Origin: Streptomyces sp. NBC_00539
Lineage (GTDB): Bacteria > Actinomycetota > Actinomycetes > Streptomycetales > Streptomycetaceae
DNA length: 64,000 nt
Direction of reading: 5' to 3'
Assembly (NCBI RefSeq): GCF_036346105.1
Contig: NZ_CP107811.1
Location: 1,302,001 to 1,366,000 of the forward strand
Part shown: positions 8,698 to 16,210 of the stretch, piece after piece
How positions within the stretch are numbered: the stretch's first letter is position 1
Layout of the letters: the number at the start of each line of letters is the position of its first letter
Position numbers and translations under genes: made by a program
The notes under the pieces: model-generated
The model's database searches: none
The model's input: the letters and a program-made list of their open reading frames with translations, nothing else
Told to the model about the DNA's origin: nothing

Positions 8698-9674
8698 CAG
8701 CTCCGCCTCCTGGTGCTCTGGCGGGAGATGGTCCGCGCGTCGAGGCCGGACAGGCCCCGGACGGCGACGTACGCCTTCTCGCGGGTCGGCAGTGAGACGC
8801 GTCCGCGCAGGACGGCCTCGGGTTCGCGTTCGATGCGGTCCAGGAGGCGCCGGTAGATGCCGGCCATGGCGGCCACGCAGGCCCCGCTGCGCCGGTCGAG
8901 CATGGGCAGCAGCCGGTATCCCTCGGCGAACAGGGCGCGGGCGCGCCGGACTTCGTGGTGGACGAGCCCGGCGAAGTCGGCGCCGGCGGGGGCCCGGTCG
9001 GTGCGGAAGCCGTCGGAGCAGCCGAACTTGGCGAGGTCCTCGGAGGGCAGGTAGGTGCGTCCGTTGCCGGCGTCCTCGCGCACGTCGCGCAGGATGTTGG
9101 TCAGTTGGAGCGCGAGGCCCAGGGTGTCGGCGTACTCGGGGGCGCGGTCCGCGTCGGCGGCGCCGGGTGCGGTGCCGAAGACGCCGAGGGAGAGCCGTCC
9201 GATGGCGCCGGCCACGCAGCGGCAGTAGACCTTGAGGTCGTCCCAGGTCTCGTAGGTCTCGCCGCGGACGTCCATCAGGACTCCGTCGATGAGTTCGTCG
9301 AGTCCGCCGAGGGGGATCGGGAAGCGGCGCGCGGCGTGGGCGAGGGCGACGGCGACCGGGTCGGTGTCGTCCTCCTCGATCTCCTCGGCGCGGATACGGC
9401 CGAGCAGGGCACGGGTCTCTTCGAGCCGGACGAGCTTGGCGTCCGCGGGCAGCGTGCCGTCACCGATGTCGTCGACGCGGCGGGAGAAGGCGTACAGCGC
9501 GGACATCGCCTGCCGCTTGTCCGTGGGCAGCAGGCGGATGCCGTACGCGAAGTTGCGCGCCTGGGTTCCGGTGACGGCCTCGCAGTAGCTGTAGGCCGCG
9601 GAAATCGGTGCGGACAACGCGGTCGGCTCGGACGGTGTGGACGCGTGTGTGGGGCCCTGCACGTTCGGGCTCAC
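8697..9674 (-). CDS. hpnD: Presqualene diphosphate synthase HpnD
   Basis: The product is 325 residues of the squalene/phytoene synthase family. It has both Asp-rich Mg2+/diphosphate motifs: FSRRVDDIGDG near residue 68 and NILRDVREDAGNGRTYLP near residue 200. HpnD joins two farnesyl diphosphates into presqualene diphosphate, and HpnC and HpnE carry this on to squalene. The GTG start overlaps the hpnC stop (GTGA). A basic C-terminal tail of about 15 residues has no obvious role. It is distinguished from its paralogue hpnC by position and by the SYCEAVTGTQARNFAYG N-terminal signature. Confidence 0.92.
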   Translation of the reverse strand: MSPNVQGPTHASTPSEPTALSAPISAAYSYCEAVTGTQARNFAYGIRLLPTDKRQAMSALYAFSRRVDDIGDGTLPADAKLVRLEETRALLGRIRAEEIEEDDTDPVAVALAHAARRFPIPLGGLDELIDGVLMDVRGETYETWDDLKVYCRCVAGAIGRLSLGVFGTAPGAADADRAPEYADTLGLALQLTNILRDVREDAGNGRTYLPSEDLAKFGCSDGFRTDRAPAGADFAGLVHHEVRRARALFAEGYRLLPMLDRRSGACVAAMAGIYRRLLDRIEREPEAVLRGRVSLPTREKAYVAVRGLSGLDARTISRQSTRRRS

Positions 9675-10618
9675 CCCTTTCTCGGCGCTGAGCGCAGGAC
9701 GGCGGCCACCTCGCGGAGCAGGCCGCTCCTGGTGGGCTTGGGCGGGCCGGGGGCTACGTCGAAGCCGGCGGCCGCGATCGCGTTCAGGGCGGCGCGCCCC
9801 CCTCCCACGAAACCCGCGAGCAGCAGCCGGAGCCTGCCGTTCACGCTGCCCACGAGCGGGGTGCCCTCGTCGAGCAGCGCTCGGGCGCGTTCGGATTCGA
9901 ATGCGATCAGGGAGCGTACGGACGCTCCGGCGGTGGGCGCTTGCAGGTCCGTCTCGGTGACGTGGAAGCGGCGCATGTCCTGGCCGGGGAGGTAGATCCG
10001 GTCGCGGCCGAGGTCTTCGGTGACGTCCTGGAGGTGCTCGGCGATCTGCAGGGCGGTGCAGATCGCGTCGGAGTGACGGATCCGCTGGGGGGTGCTGGTC
10101 CCGGTGAGGGAGAGGACGAGCCGGCCGACGGGGTTGGCGGACAGCTCGCAGTAGGCGACGAGGTCCTCGTACGTGTCGTAGCGCGAGACCAGCTGGTCCT
10201 GGCGGTTGGCCTCGATGAGCCCGAGGAAGGGTTCGGGGGTGAGGCCGTGGGCGCGGACGACGGGCTGCAGGGCCTGGAGGAGCGGATGGCGCGGGGAGCC
10301 GCCCGCGGCGCCGAAAACGCGTTGCAGGTCTGCCTCGAAGGCGTCCAGCATGGCGAGCCGGTCGTCGGCGGCGGCCGCGTCGAGGCCCAGGAGTACGGCG
10401 TCGTGCCCGCCGGGGGCGAGGTCGCCGTCACCGATGTCGTCGACCAGCCGGGCGTACCCGTAGACCGCCATGAGGCCCGCCCGCCAGGCGCGCGGGAGGA
10501 AGGAGGGGGCGACGGGGAAGTTCTCCGTCCGCGCCTTGCCGAGGGTGGCGCGCGCGTGGGCGTCGGAGGCTGTGGGGGCCGGGTGCCGCCGGGGTCGGGT
10601 GCCGTGCCCCGGGGTCAC
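9671..10618 (-). CDS. hpnC: Hydroxysqualene synthase HpnC
   Basis: The product is 315 residues, a squalene/phytoene synthase paralogue with motifs YARLVDDIGDGD and HLQDVTEDLGRDRIYLPG. The early ENFPVAPSFLPRAWR segment is characteristic of HpnC. It converts presqualene diphosphate into hydroxysqualene. It is the first major gene of the hopanoid operon. The GTG start is the first usable codon in frame and overlaps by 4 bp the stop of a 21-residue upstream ORF. The first 20 residues are His/Arg/Pro-rich and poorly conserved, so an internal start is possible, although none has a better ribosome-binding site. Confidence 0.92.
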   Translation of the reverse strand: MTPGHGTRPRRHPAPTASDAHARATLGKARTENFPVAPSFLPRAWRAGLMAVYGYARLVDDIGDGDLAPGGHDAVLLGLDAAAADDRLAMLDAFEADLQRVFGAAGGSPRHPLLQALQPVVRAHGLTPEPFLGLIEANRQDQLVSRYDTYEDLVAYCELSANPVGRLVLSLTGTSTPQRIRHSDAICTALQIAEHLQDVTEDLGRDRIYLPGQDMRRFHVTETDLQAPTAGASVRSLIAFESERARALLDEGTPLVGSVNGRLRLLLAGFVGGGRAALNAIAAAGFDVAPGPPKPTRSGLLREVAAVLRSAPRKG

Positions 10619-10680
10619 CGCCCGCCGCCCGGGGCGGGGACGGCCACCGTGCCCGGGGGCCGGAGAATTCCCATAGCCAT
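10615..10680 (-). CDS. Possible 21-residue leader ORF of the hopanoid operon
   Basis: Directly upstream of hpnC an ATG at 10680 opens a 22-codon frame (begins MAMGILRPPG, ends PGGGR). Its TGA overlaps the hpnC GTG (GTGA). A GGGAG lies about 11 nt upstream of the ATG. hpnC has no strong ribosome-binding site of its own, so this ORF could couple ribosome entry to hpnC or act as an attenuating leader. No amino acid is strikingly over-represented apart from Gly and Pro. Confidence 0.35.
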   Translation of the reverse strand: MAMGILRPPGTVAVPAPGGGR

Positions 10681-10958
10681 TGCCGTCACATCTCCCGTTC
10701 TACACTGCCGACCCAAGTCATCCTATTTCGGACACGCCGCCGGACTTTACCCGGGGTGCCCCGGCTTTTTCGACTGCGGGGAATCGTCCCCTCTCGGCAC
10801 GATTGGAGAACTGGTCCAGCTTACGCTGTACAACGCCGCGCAGGCCTATCGGGTATTCGTCCGGAAGGGAATGTCGGGCACCCGGAATATGCGGCTCACA
10901 CCGAGGCCCCCACCGCACGGAGCGGCAGGGGCCAGCGGTCGTCACGCGGAGTGCGCCG
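10681..10958. promoter_or_regulatory. Intergenic region carrying the hopanoid operon promoter
   Basis: This stretch of 278 nt separates the upstream minus-strand operon (ending at 10959) from hpnC. It is noticeably more AT-rich (10690-10880) than its surroundings, as expected for a promoter. It contains the terminator hairpin at 10905-10933. On the minus strand a GGGTAAAGTCC stretch (about 10745-10755) is followed by TCCGAAATAG. This vaguely resembles a WhiG/sigma-28 promoter, but the spacing is about 2 nt too short, so I do not call a sigma factor. Confidence 0.4.
10905..10933. terminator. GC-rich hairpin terminator after the ABC exporter genes
   Basis: Arms 10905-10916 (GGCCCCCACCGC) and 10922-10933 (GCGGCAGGGGCC) pair over 12 bp, with two G-U wobbles on the minus-strand RNA, around a 5-nt loop. 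It lies 26 nt beyond the stop of the ABC ATPase gene. There is no T tract, as is usual in Streptomyces. It should insulate the hopanoid promoter from the upstream operon. Confidence 0.65.
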
Positions 10959-11741
10959 TCAGTGGCTGGTGGCCTTCTCGTAGGCCGAGACGACTTCCTC
11001 GGTGGGCCCGTCCATCAGGAGTTCGCCCTTCTCCAGCCACAGCACCCGGTCACAGGTATCGCGGATGGACTTGTTGTTGTGGCTCACCAGGAAGACGGTG
11101 CCGGCCTTCTCGCGCAGCTCGCGGATCCGGGCCTCGGAACGGACCTGGAACTTCCGGTCACCGGTCGCCAACGCCTCGTCGATCATCAGGACGTCGTGGT
11201 CCTTGGCGGCGGCGATGGAGAAACGCAGGCGCGCGGCCATACCGGAGGAGTAGGTGCGCATCGGCAGGGAGATGAAGTCGCCCTTCTCGTTGATGCCCGA
11301 GAAGTCGACGATGTCGTCGTAGCGCTCCTGGATCTGCTCGCGCGTCATGCCCATCGCCAGTCCGCCGAGGACGACGTTGCGCTCGCCGGTCAGGTCGTTC
11401 ATCAGCGCCGCGTTGACGCCCAGCAGCGAGGGCTGGCCGTCGGTGTAGACGCGGCCGGACTCGCAGGGCAGCAGACCCGCGATGGCGCGCAGCAGCGTCG
11501 ACTTGCCCGAACCGTTGGAGCCGATGAGGCCGATGGCCTCGCCCCGGTAGGCGGTGAAGGAGACGCCGCGCACGGCGTGCACCTTGCGCACGCCCGGGGA
11601 GTCGCCCTTGCCGCGGCGCATGATCTTGCTGAGCGCCGCGGTGGCACTGCCCTTGCCGGCGCTGCCGGTGTTGACGCGGTAGACGATGTGGACGTCGTCG
11701 GCGATGACGGTGGGGACGCGACCCCTGTTGTTCTCAGCCAC
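10959..11741 (-). CDS. ABC transporter ATPase, TagH/Wzt-type polysaccharide export
   Basis: The product is 260 residues. It has Walker A GSNGSGKST, signature YSSGMAARL, Walker B VLMIDEAL and an H-loop VSHN, with a 55-residue N-terminal extension typical of TagH/RfbE ATPases. It lacks the C-terminal carbohydrate-binding domain of Wzt proteins, which suggests a TagH-like export mechanism without substrate capping. It pairs with the permease whose gene it overlaps by 8 bp (GTG start). Together they should move a lipid-linked envelope polymer or glycolipid across the membrane. It is the last gene of the operon and is followed by a strong hairpin. Confidence 0.92.
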   Translation of the reverse strand: MAENNRGRVPTVIADDVHIVYRVNTGSAGKGSATAALSKIMRRGKGDSPGVRKVHAVRGVSFTAYRGEAIGLIGSNGSGKSTLLRAIAGLLPCESGRVYTDGQPSLLGVNAALMNDLTGERNVVLGGLAMGMTREQIQERYDDIVDFSGINEKGDFISLPMRTYSSGMAARLRFSIAAAKDHDVLMIDEALATGDRKFQVRSEARIRELREKAGTVFLVSHNNKSIRDTCDRVLWLEKGELLMDGPTEEVVSAYEKATSH

Positions 11742-12663
11742 GGCCGTAACGCTCCTCAGCCTTCCAGAAGTACACGAAACCGCCGGCGCCGATGACGACG
11801 GCCCAGCCCACCGCGAAGGCCCAGACGTGCGGCGGCAGGTGGTGCGGTCCGTAGCTGTCGATGAGCGCGAAACGGATCAGGTCCATGTAGATCGCCGCGG
11901 GGTTCCACTGGAGCACGTCCGCGATCCAGTGCGGCCGGCCCTTGAGCATCTCGCCGATCGAGAACATGACGCCCGAGGCGTACATCCACGTGCGGGTGAT
12001 GAACGGCATGAGCTGAGCGAGGTCGGGGGTCTTGGATCCCATCCGCCCGAAGATCAGCGCCAGGCCGGTGTTGAAGACGAACTGCAGCGCCAGCGTCGGG
12101 ATGACCAGCAGCCAGGACGGCCGCGGGTAGTTCCCGAAGGCGATGACGATGACGAGCACCACGATCATCGAGTACAGCAGCTGTCCGAGCTGCTGGAGCG
12201 AGAAGGAGATCGGCAGCGAGGCGCGCGGGAAGTGCAGCGCGCGGACCAGGCCGAGGTTGCCCGGGATCGCCCTGACGCCCGCCATCAGCGAGCTCTGGGT
12301 GAAGGAGAAGACGAAGATGCCGATCACCAGGAAGGGGATGTAGGCCCCCTTCGGCATGCCGCGTCCCGCGTTCAGGATCAGGCCGAAGATCAGGTAGTAG
12401 ACCAGGGCGTTCAGCAGGGGGGTCGCCACCTGCCAGATCTGGCCGAGCTTCGCCTCGCTGTACTGCGCGACGAGCTTCGCCCGGGAGAAAGCCATGATGA
12501 AGTGGCGCCGCCCCCAGAGCTCGCGCACGTACCCGCCCAGGCTGGGCCGGGCGCCGCTGACGGACAGGCCGTACTTCCTGGCGAGCTCGGCGGGGGTGAG
12601 CCCCGCGTCTTCGGACGGCGGCTTGCTCGTGGCGAGGGCGCCGTCGTGGGTTGTGTCACTCAC
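11734..12663 (-). CDS. ABC transporter permease, TagG/Wzm-type
   Basis: The product is 309 residues. After about 60 cytoplasmic residues, six membrane segments are visible (around LLNALVYYLIFGLIL, IPFLVIGIFVFSF, LLYSMIVVLVIVIAF, LLVIPTLALQFVF, a short FITRTWMYASGVMFS and a final VWAFAVGWAVVIGAGGFVYF). This is the ABC-2 polysaccharide/teichoic acid exporter topology. The GTG start at 12663 has GGAAAG nine nt upstream. It is separated by 98 nt from the glycosyltransferase gene upstream, the only gap in this operon, so the export module may also have its own promoter. Confidence 0.9.
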   Translation of the reverse strand: MSDTTHDGALATSKPPSEDAGLTPAELARKYGLSVSGARPSLGGYVRELWGRRHFIMAFSRAKLVAQYSEAKLGQIWQVATPLLNALVYYLIFGLILNAGRGMPKGAYIPFLVIGIFVFSFTQSSLMAGVRAIPGNLGLVRALHFPRASLPISFSLQQLGQLLYSMIVVLVIVIAFGNYPRPSWLLVIPTLALQFVFNTGLALIFGRMGSKTPDLAQLMPFITRTWMYASGVMFSIGEMLKGRPHWIADVLQWNPAAIYMDLIRFALIDSYGPHHLPPHVWAFAVGWAVVIGAGGFVYFWKAEERYGRG

Positions 12664-12761
12664 AAGTTGAAACTTTCCGTCTTCAAGATGCGGCAGAAGG
12701 GGGCATCGGACCCTGGGGCGCGGGCCCGGTGATCGGGCCCATGCTCCCAGACCCGAGCTTG

Positions 12762-13655
12762 TCAGATGACAGGTGGTCGGCCCAGCCGGGTCAACCGCCA
12801 GACCGTACGCCACTTCATGGGGCGACGAGGACCGCAGGGTACGGTCCAGCCCTCCTTGAACCCGCCGAACCAGGCTTTGAGCGCCGGTGCGGAAGGCCTG
12901 CGGACGAGGGTCAGGGCCATCCAGACGCCCAGGTAGACCGGCACCAGGGGGGCGGGCAGGTTGCGGCGGGCGAGCCACACGCGGTTACGGGCCACCATAC
13001 GGTGGTAGACGGCGTGCCGGGAGGGGGCCGTCGTCGGGTGCAGCAGCACCATGTCCGCGCGGTAGTCGATCAGCCACCCGGCGTCGAGCGCCCGCCAGGC
13101 CAGGTCGGTCTCCTCGTGGGCGTAGAAGAACTCCCCCGGCAGGACGCCGACCTGCTTGAAGACCTCGGTGCGGACGGCGTTGGCGCCGCCCAGGAAGGTC
13201 GTCACGCGGGACGAGCGCAGCGGGTCGGAGGCCCGCAGCCGCGGTACGTGACGGCGCTGCGTCTCGCCCGTGTCCGGGTCGGCGATCCGGAAGCTGACGA
13301 TCCCGAGCCGGGGGTCCTCGGCGAAGGCCTGCCGGCACAGCTCGGCGGTGTCGGTCCGCTCCAGCAGCCCGTCGTCGTCCAGGAAGAGCAGCGCGTCCAC
13401 GTCGAAGCCGTCGCGGCCGGCGGAGCGGAAGGCCTCGATGCCGACGTTGCGGCCGCCGGGGATGCCGAGGTTCTCGGGCAGCGCCACGGTGCGCACGCCT
13501 TCCGGCAGGCCGGTGACCTCGACGCCCTGGCCCACGACGACGACCTCGACGGGGTCGCCTTCCTGGCGGGCCACCGAGTCGAGGAGCGCCTTCAGCTCGT
13601 CGGGGCGGTTGCCCATGGTGATGATCACGGCTCCCAGCCGCATCGGCGTCGTCAC
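12762..13655 (-). CDS. Family 2 glycosyltransferase
   Basis: The product is 297 residues. The GT-A fold is shown by the N-terminal VIITMGNRPDELKALLDS strand-loop, the nucleotide-sugar and metal-binding DALLFLDDDG, and an acceptor-side GEFFYAHEETDLAWRALDAG motif typical of rhamnosyltransferase-like GT2 enzymes. There is no clear membrane segment, so it probably acts at the inner face of the membrane. The GTG start overlaps the stop of the upstream CDP-alcohol phosphotransferase (GTGA); an ATG four codons further in is an alternative. In this operon it is the only sugar transferase, so the product probably carries a simple sugar substitution. Confidence 0.88.
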   Translation of the reverse strand: MTTPMRLGAVIITMGNRPDELKALLDSVARQEGDPVEVVVVGQGVEVTGLPEGVRTVALPENLGIPGGRNVGIEAFRSAGRDGFDVDALLFLDDDGLLERTDTAELCRQAFAEDPRLGIVSFRIADPDTGETQRRHVPRLRASDPLRSSRVTTFLGGANAVRTEVFKQVGVLPGEFFYAHEETDLAWRALDAGWLIDYRADMVLLHPTTAPSRHAVYHRMVARNRVWLARRNLPAPLVPVYLGVWMALTLVRRPSAPALKAWFGGFKEGWTVPCGPRRPMKWRTVWRLTRLGRPPVI

Positions 13656-14431
13656 TTGAGCCTGCTGGAGGCCAGGATCGACACCAGGTGCAGCACCGTC
13701 TGGAGCAGCGCGATGCCGGCCAGTACCGCGACGCCGAGCCGGGAGAAGTACAGGTCGCCGCGGACCTGGTCCAGCACGGCCAGCAGCAGGATCAGCAGCG
13801 AGGCCTCGATGCCGAGGACGAGCCGGTGGAACTTGAGCGCGGAGGCGGCCCGGCGGGCGAGCGCCATGCCGGAGGAGCGCGGTTCGGCGGCGGCTTCCGC
13901 GACGGGCGCCTTGCCGGTCTGGTGGCGGGCGACGCCGACCAGGTCGGTCTCGGCCTTGATCAGGATCGCGCCGAGCGCCGCGAGGGTGCCGAGGAAGGCC
14001 CACAGCCAGTCGATCCGGCCGCTGCCCCACAGGTCGCTGGCGCGCAGACCGAAGCCGACCAGGACCGCCGCGTCGCAGAGGTAGGCGCCGACCCGGTCCA
14101 GGTAGACCCCGGAGAGCGAGAACTGCTCCTTCCAGCGGGCCACCTCGCCGTCGACGCAGTCGAGGAGCAGGTACAGCTGGACGGCGACCACGCCGAGGAC
14201 GGCGCCCCAGACGCCCGGCACCAGCAGGGCCGGGGCGGCGAGGACACCGGCGAGGGTCATCACGTAGGTCAGCTGGTTCGGCGTGACCTTGGTGCCCACC
14301 AGGACGCGGGTGATGCGCAGGGAGATCTCTCGCATGTACAGGCGGCCGCCCCAGTGCTCGCCACTGCGCCGGTCCTTGACGCCCGCAGGGTGTACGACGG
14401 GCCGGAGTTCAGCTACGGATGGTCTTGGCAT
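13652..14431 (-). CDS. CDP-alcohol phosphotransferase with an incomplete catalytic motif
   Basis: The product is 259 residues with several membrane segments. The family motif D-x2-DG-x2-AR-x8-G-x3-D-x3-D is present as DCVDGEVARW (from Asp91) up to the third Asp (Asp112). The position of the fourth, catalytic Asp is Ala116, in LDRVGAYLCD. The neighbouring Asp120 might compensate, or the enzyme may be altered in mechanism or specificity. The family transfers a phosphoalcohol from CDP-alcohol to a membrane acceptor. The gene overlaps the dehydrogenase upstream by 23 bp and the glycosyltransferase downstream by 4 bp, so it is firmly in this operon. The substrate is unknown. Confidence 0.85.
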   Translation of the reverse strand: MPRPSVAELRPVVHPAGVKDRRSGEHWGGRLYMREISLRITRVLVGTKVTPNQLTYVMTLAGVLAAPALLVPGVWGAVLGVVAVQLYLLLDCVDGEVARWKEQFSLSGVYLDRVGAYLCDAAVLVGFGLRASDLWGSGRIDWLWAFLGTLAALGAILIKAETDLVGVARHQTGKAPVAEAAAEPRSSGMALARRAASALKFHRLVLGIEASLLILLLAVLDQVRGDLYFSRLGVAVLAGIALLQTVLHLVSILASSRLK

Positions 14432-15470
14432 AGTCGGCGTAAGCGTCCCTGATCTCGGCTGCGGACAGGTTGAGGTGCTCCAGGATCGTGAAACGTCCCG
14501 GACGGGTCTGGGGGGCGTACTCGACGGCGGCGACGAACTCGTCCGCGCTGAACCCGATCTCCTCGGGGGCGGTCGGCAGGCCGTGGCGGCGCAGTACCTC
14601 GACGAAGAGCCCGGACTGCTCCTCGGCCCCCCGCAGGTGCATCGCGAAGGCGGCGCCCATACCGACCTGCTCGCCGTGGAGCGCGGAGCGGCCCGGGTAG
14701 AGCAGGTCGAAGGCGTGGCTGATCTCGTGGCAGGCGCCGGACGCCGGGCGGCTGTCGCCGCTGATCGACATGGCGATGCCGGTCAGGACCAGGGCCTCGG
14801 AGAGAACGGTGAGGAACTCGTCGTCGGTGCAGTCCCCGGGGTGGCGCAGGACGGCCTCGCCGGCGGTGCGCGCCATGGCGGCCGCCAGGCCGTCCACGGG
14901 CTCCCCAGTGATCTTGTGCGAGAGCTCCCAGTCGGCGATGGACGAGATGTTGGAGAGCGCGTCGCCGATGCCGGCGCGGATGAACCGCACGGGCGCTTCC
15001 TTGATCACGTCGAGGTCGATGACCATCGCGATCGGGGTGGGCACTCCGTAGGAGCCGCGGCCGTTGTCGTTGTCCAGGATGGACACCGGGGAGCAGATGC
15101 CGTCGTGGGAGAGGTTGGTGGCGACGGACACCATGGGCAGCCCGACCCGCGCGGCGGCGTACTTCGCCACGTCAATGATCTTGCCGCCGCCCAGGCCGAC
15201 CACGGCGTCGTAGCGGCGGCCCTTCATGTCGTCGGCCAGCTTGACCGCGGAATCGATGGTGCCGTCCCCGACGGCGTACCAGTCCGCGTGCGGCAGGACG
15301 GGTTCCAGCCGGGCGCGCAGCGCCGTGCCGGAGCCGCCGCTGATCGCGATGGCGAGCTTGCCGGACGCGGAGATGCGCTGGTCGGCCAGGAGGCCGGCCA
15401 GATCGTCCATCGCCCCGCGGCTGATGTCGACGACAACAGGCGAGGGGATCAGCCGCGTCAGTACTGGCAT
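14409..15470 (-). CDS. Glycerol-1-phosphate dehydrogenase-like (EgsA/AraM) enzyme
   Basis: The product is 353 residues of the iron-containing alcohol dehydrogenase superfamily. The NAD(P) loop GLGGGKIIDVAKYAA and the segments ATNLSHDGICSP, CHEISHAFDLL and ALHGEQVGMG match the metal- and phosphate-binding signatures of sn-glycerol-1-phosphate dehydrogenases rather than of ordinary Fe-alcohol dehydrogenases. Those enzymes reduce dihydroxyacetone phosphate to sn-glycerol-1-phosphate, the stereoisomer used in archaeal lipids and, in Bacillus, by AraM. The start at 15470 overlaps the nucleotidyltransferase gene by 13 bp. Its neighbours (nucleotidyltransferase, CDP-alcohol transferases) suggest the product is activated as a CDP derivative. 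That pathway is inference. Confidence 0.85.
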   Translation of the reverse strand: MPVLTRLIPSPVVVDISRGAMDDLAGLLADQRISASGKLAIAISGGSGTALRARLEPVLPHADWYAVGDGTIDSAVKLADDMKGRRYDAVVGLGGGKIIDVAKYAAARVGLPMVSVATNLSHDGICSPVSILDNDNGRGSYGVPTPIAMVIDLDVIKEAPVRFIRAGIGDALSNISSIADWELSHKITGEPVDGLAAAMARTAGEAVLRHPGDCTDDEFLTVLSEALVLTGIAMSISGDSRPASGACHEISHAFDLLYPGRSALHGEQVGMGAAFAMHLRGAEEQSGLFVEVLRRHGLPTAPEEIGFSADEFVAAVEYAPQTRPGRFTILEHLNLSAAEIRDAYADYAKTIRS

Positions 15471-16210
15471 GCGATGGTCCGGCCCTTGGCGAGGTCGTCG
15501 TGGTTGTCGATCTCGACCCACTTGACGTCGCCGATCGGGGCCACGTCGATGGTGAAACCGTCGTTGACGAGCTGCTGGTAGCCGTCCTCGTAGTAGAGGT
15601 CGGGGTCGCGCTCGAAGGTGGTCTTGAGTGCCTCGGCCAGGGCCTCGGCGGCCTCGGGCTCGATCAGGGTGACACCGATGTACTCGCCCGTGGCAGCGGC
15701 CGGGTCCATCAGTTTGGTGATCTTCCGGACGCCTTCGCCGTCGGCCGTGATGACCTTCATCTCCTCGTCGGCCAGGTTCTTGACCGTGTCGAGGGCGAGG
15801 ATGATCTTCTGGCCGTTGCCGCGGGCGTCCAGCAGGGTCCGCTCGACGGAGACCGGGTGGACGGTGTCGCCGTTGGCGAGGATCACGCCCTGCTTGAGGA
15901 CGTCACGCGCGCACCACAGGGAGTAGGCGTTGTTCCACTCCTCGGCCTTGTCGTTGTCGATCAGCGTGATCTTGACGCCGTACTTGGCCTCGAGCGCCTC
16001 ACGGCGCTCGTACACGGCTTCCTTGCGGTAGCCGACGACGATGGCCACCTCGGTCAGCCCGACCTCGGCGAAGTTGCCCAGGGTGAGGTCGAGGACGGTG
16101 AGGCTCTCCTCGTCGCCTTCGGGGCCGACGGGCACGAGGGCCTTGGGCAGGGTGTCGGTGTAGGGACGCAGGCGGCGTCCGGCACCGGCAGCGAGTACAA
16201 GGCCGATCAT
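15458..16210 (-). CDS. Sugar/alcohol-phosphate nucleotidyltransferase (LicC-like)
   Basis: The product is 250 residues. The N-terminal signature LVLAAGAGRRLRPYTD with TLPKALVPV, followed by NAYSLWCARDV and the metal-binding LANGDTV, marks a small MobA/LicC-type nucleotidyltransferase like phosphocholine or inositol-1-phosphate cytidylyltransferases. The expected reaction is CTP plus a phosphoalcohol giving a CDP-alcohol, supplying the two CDP-alcohol phosphotransferases in this operon. Which phosphoalcohol is not clear; the adjacent glycerol-1-phosphate dehydrogenase makes glycerol phosphate the leading guess. The ATG overlaps the upstream stop by 4 bp. Confidence 0.88.
   Translation of the reverse strand: MIGLVLAAGAGRRLRPYTDTLPKALVPVGPEGDEESLTVLDLTLGNFAEVGLTEVAIVVGYRKEAVYERREALEAKYGVKITLIDNDKAEEWNNAYSLWCARDVLKQGVILANGDTVHPVSVERTLLDARGNGQKIILALDTVKNLADEEMKVITADGEGVRKITKLMDPAAATGEYIGVTLIEPEAAEALAEALKTTFERDPDLYYEDGYQQLVNDGFTIDVAPIGDVKWVEIDNHDDLAKGRTIACQY

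Noticed and set aside
10720-10760. WhiG/sigma-28-type promoter for the hopanoid operon
   Set aside because: A TAAAG and a CCGA-like -10 are present, but the spacing is about 2 nt short and the -10 matches only partly.
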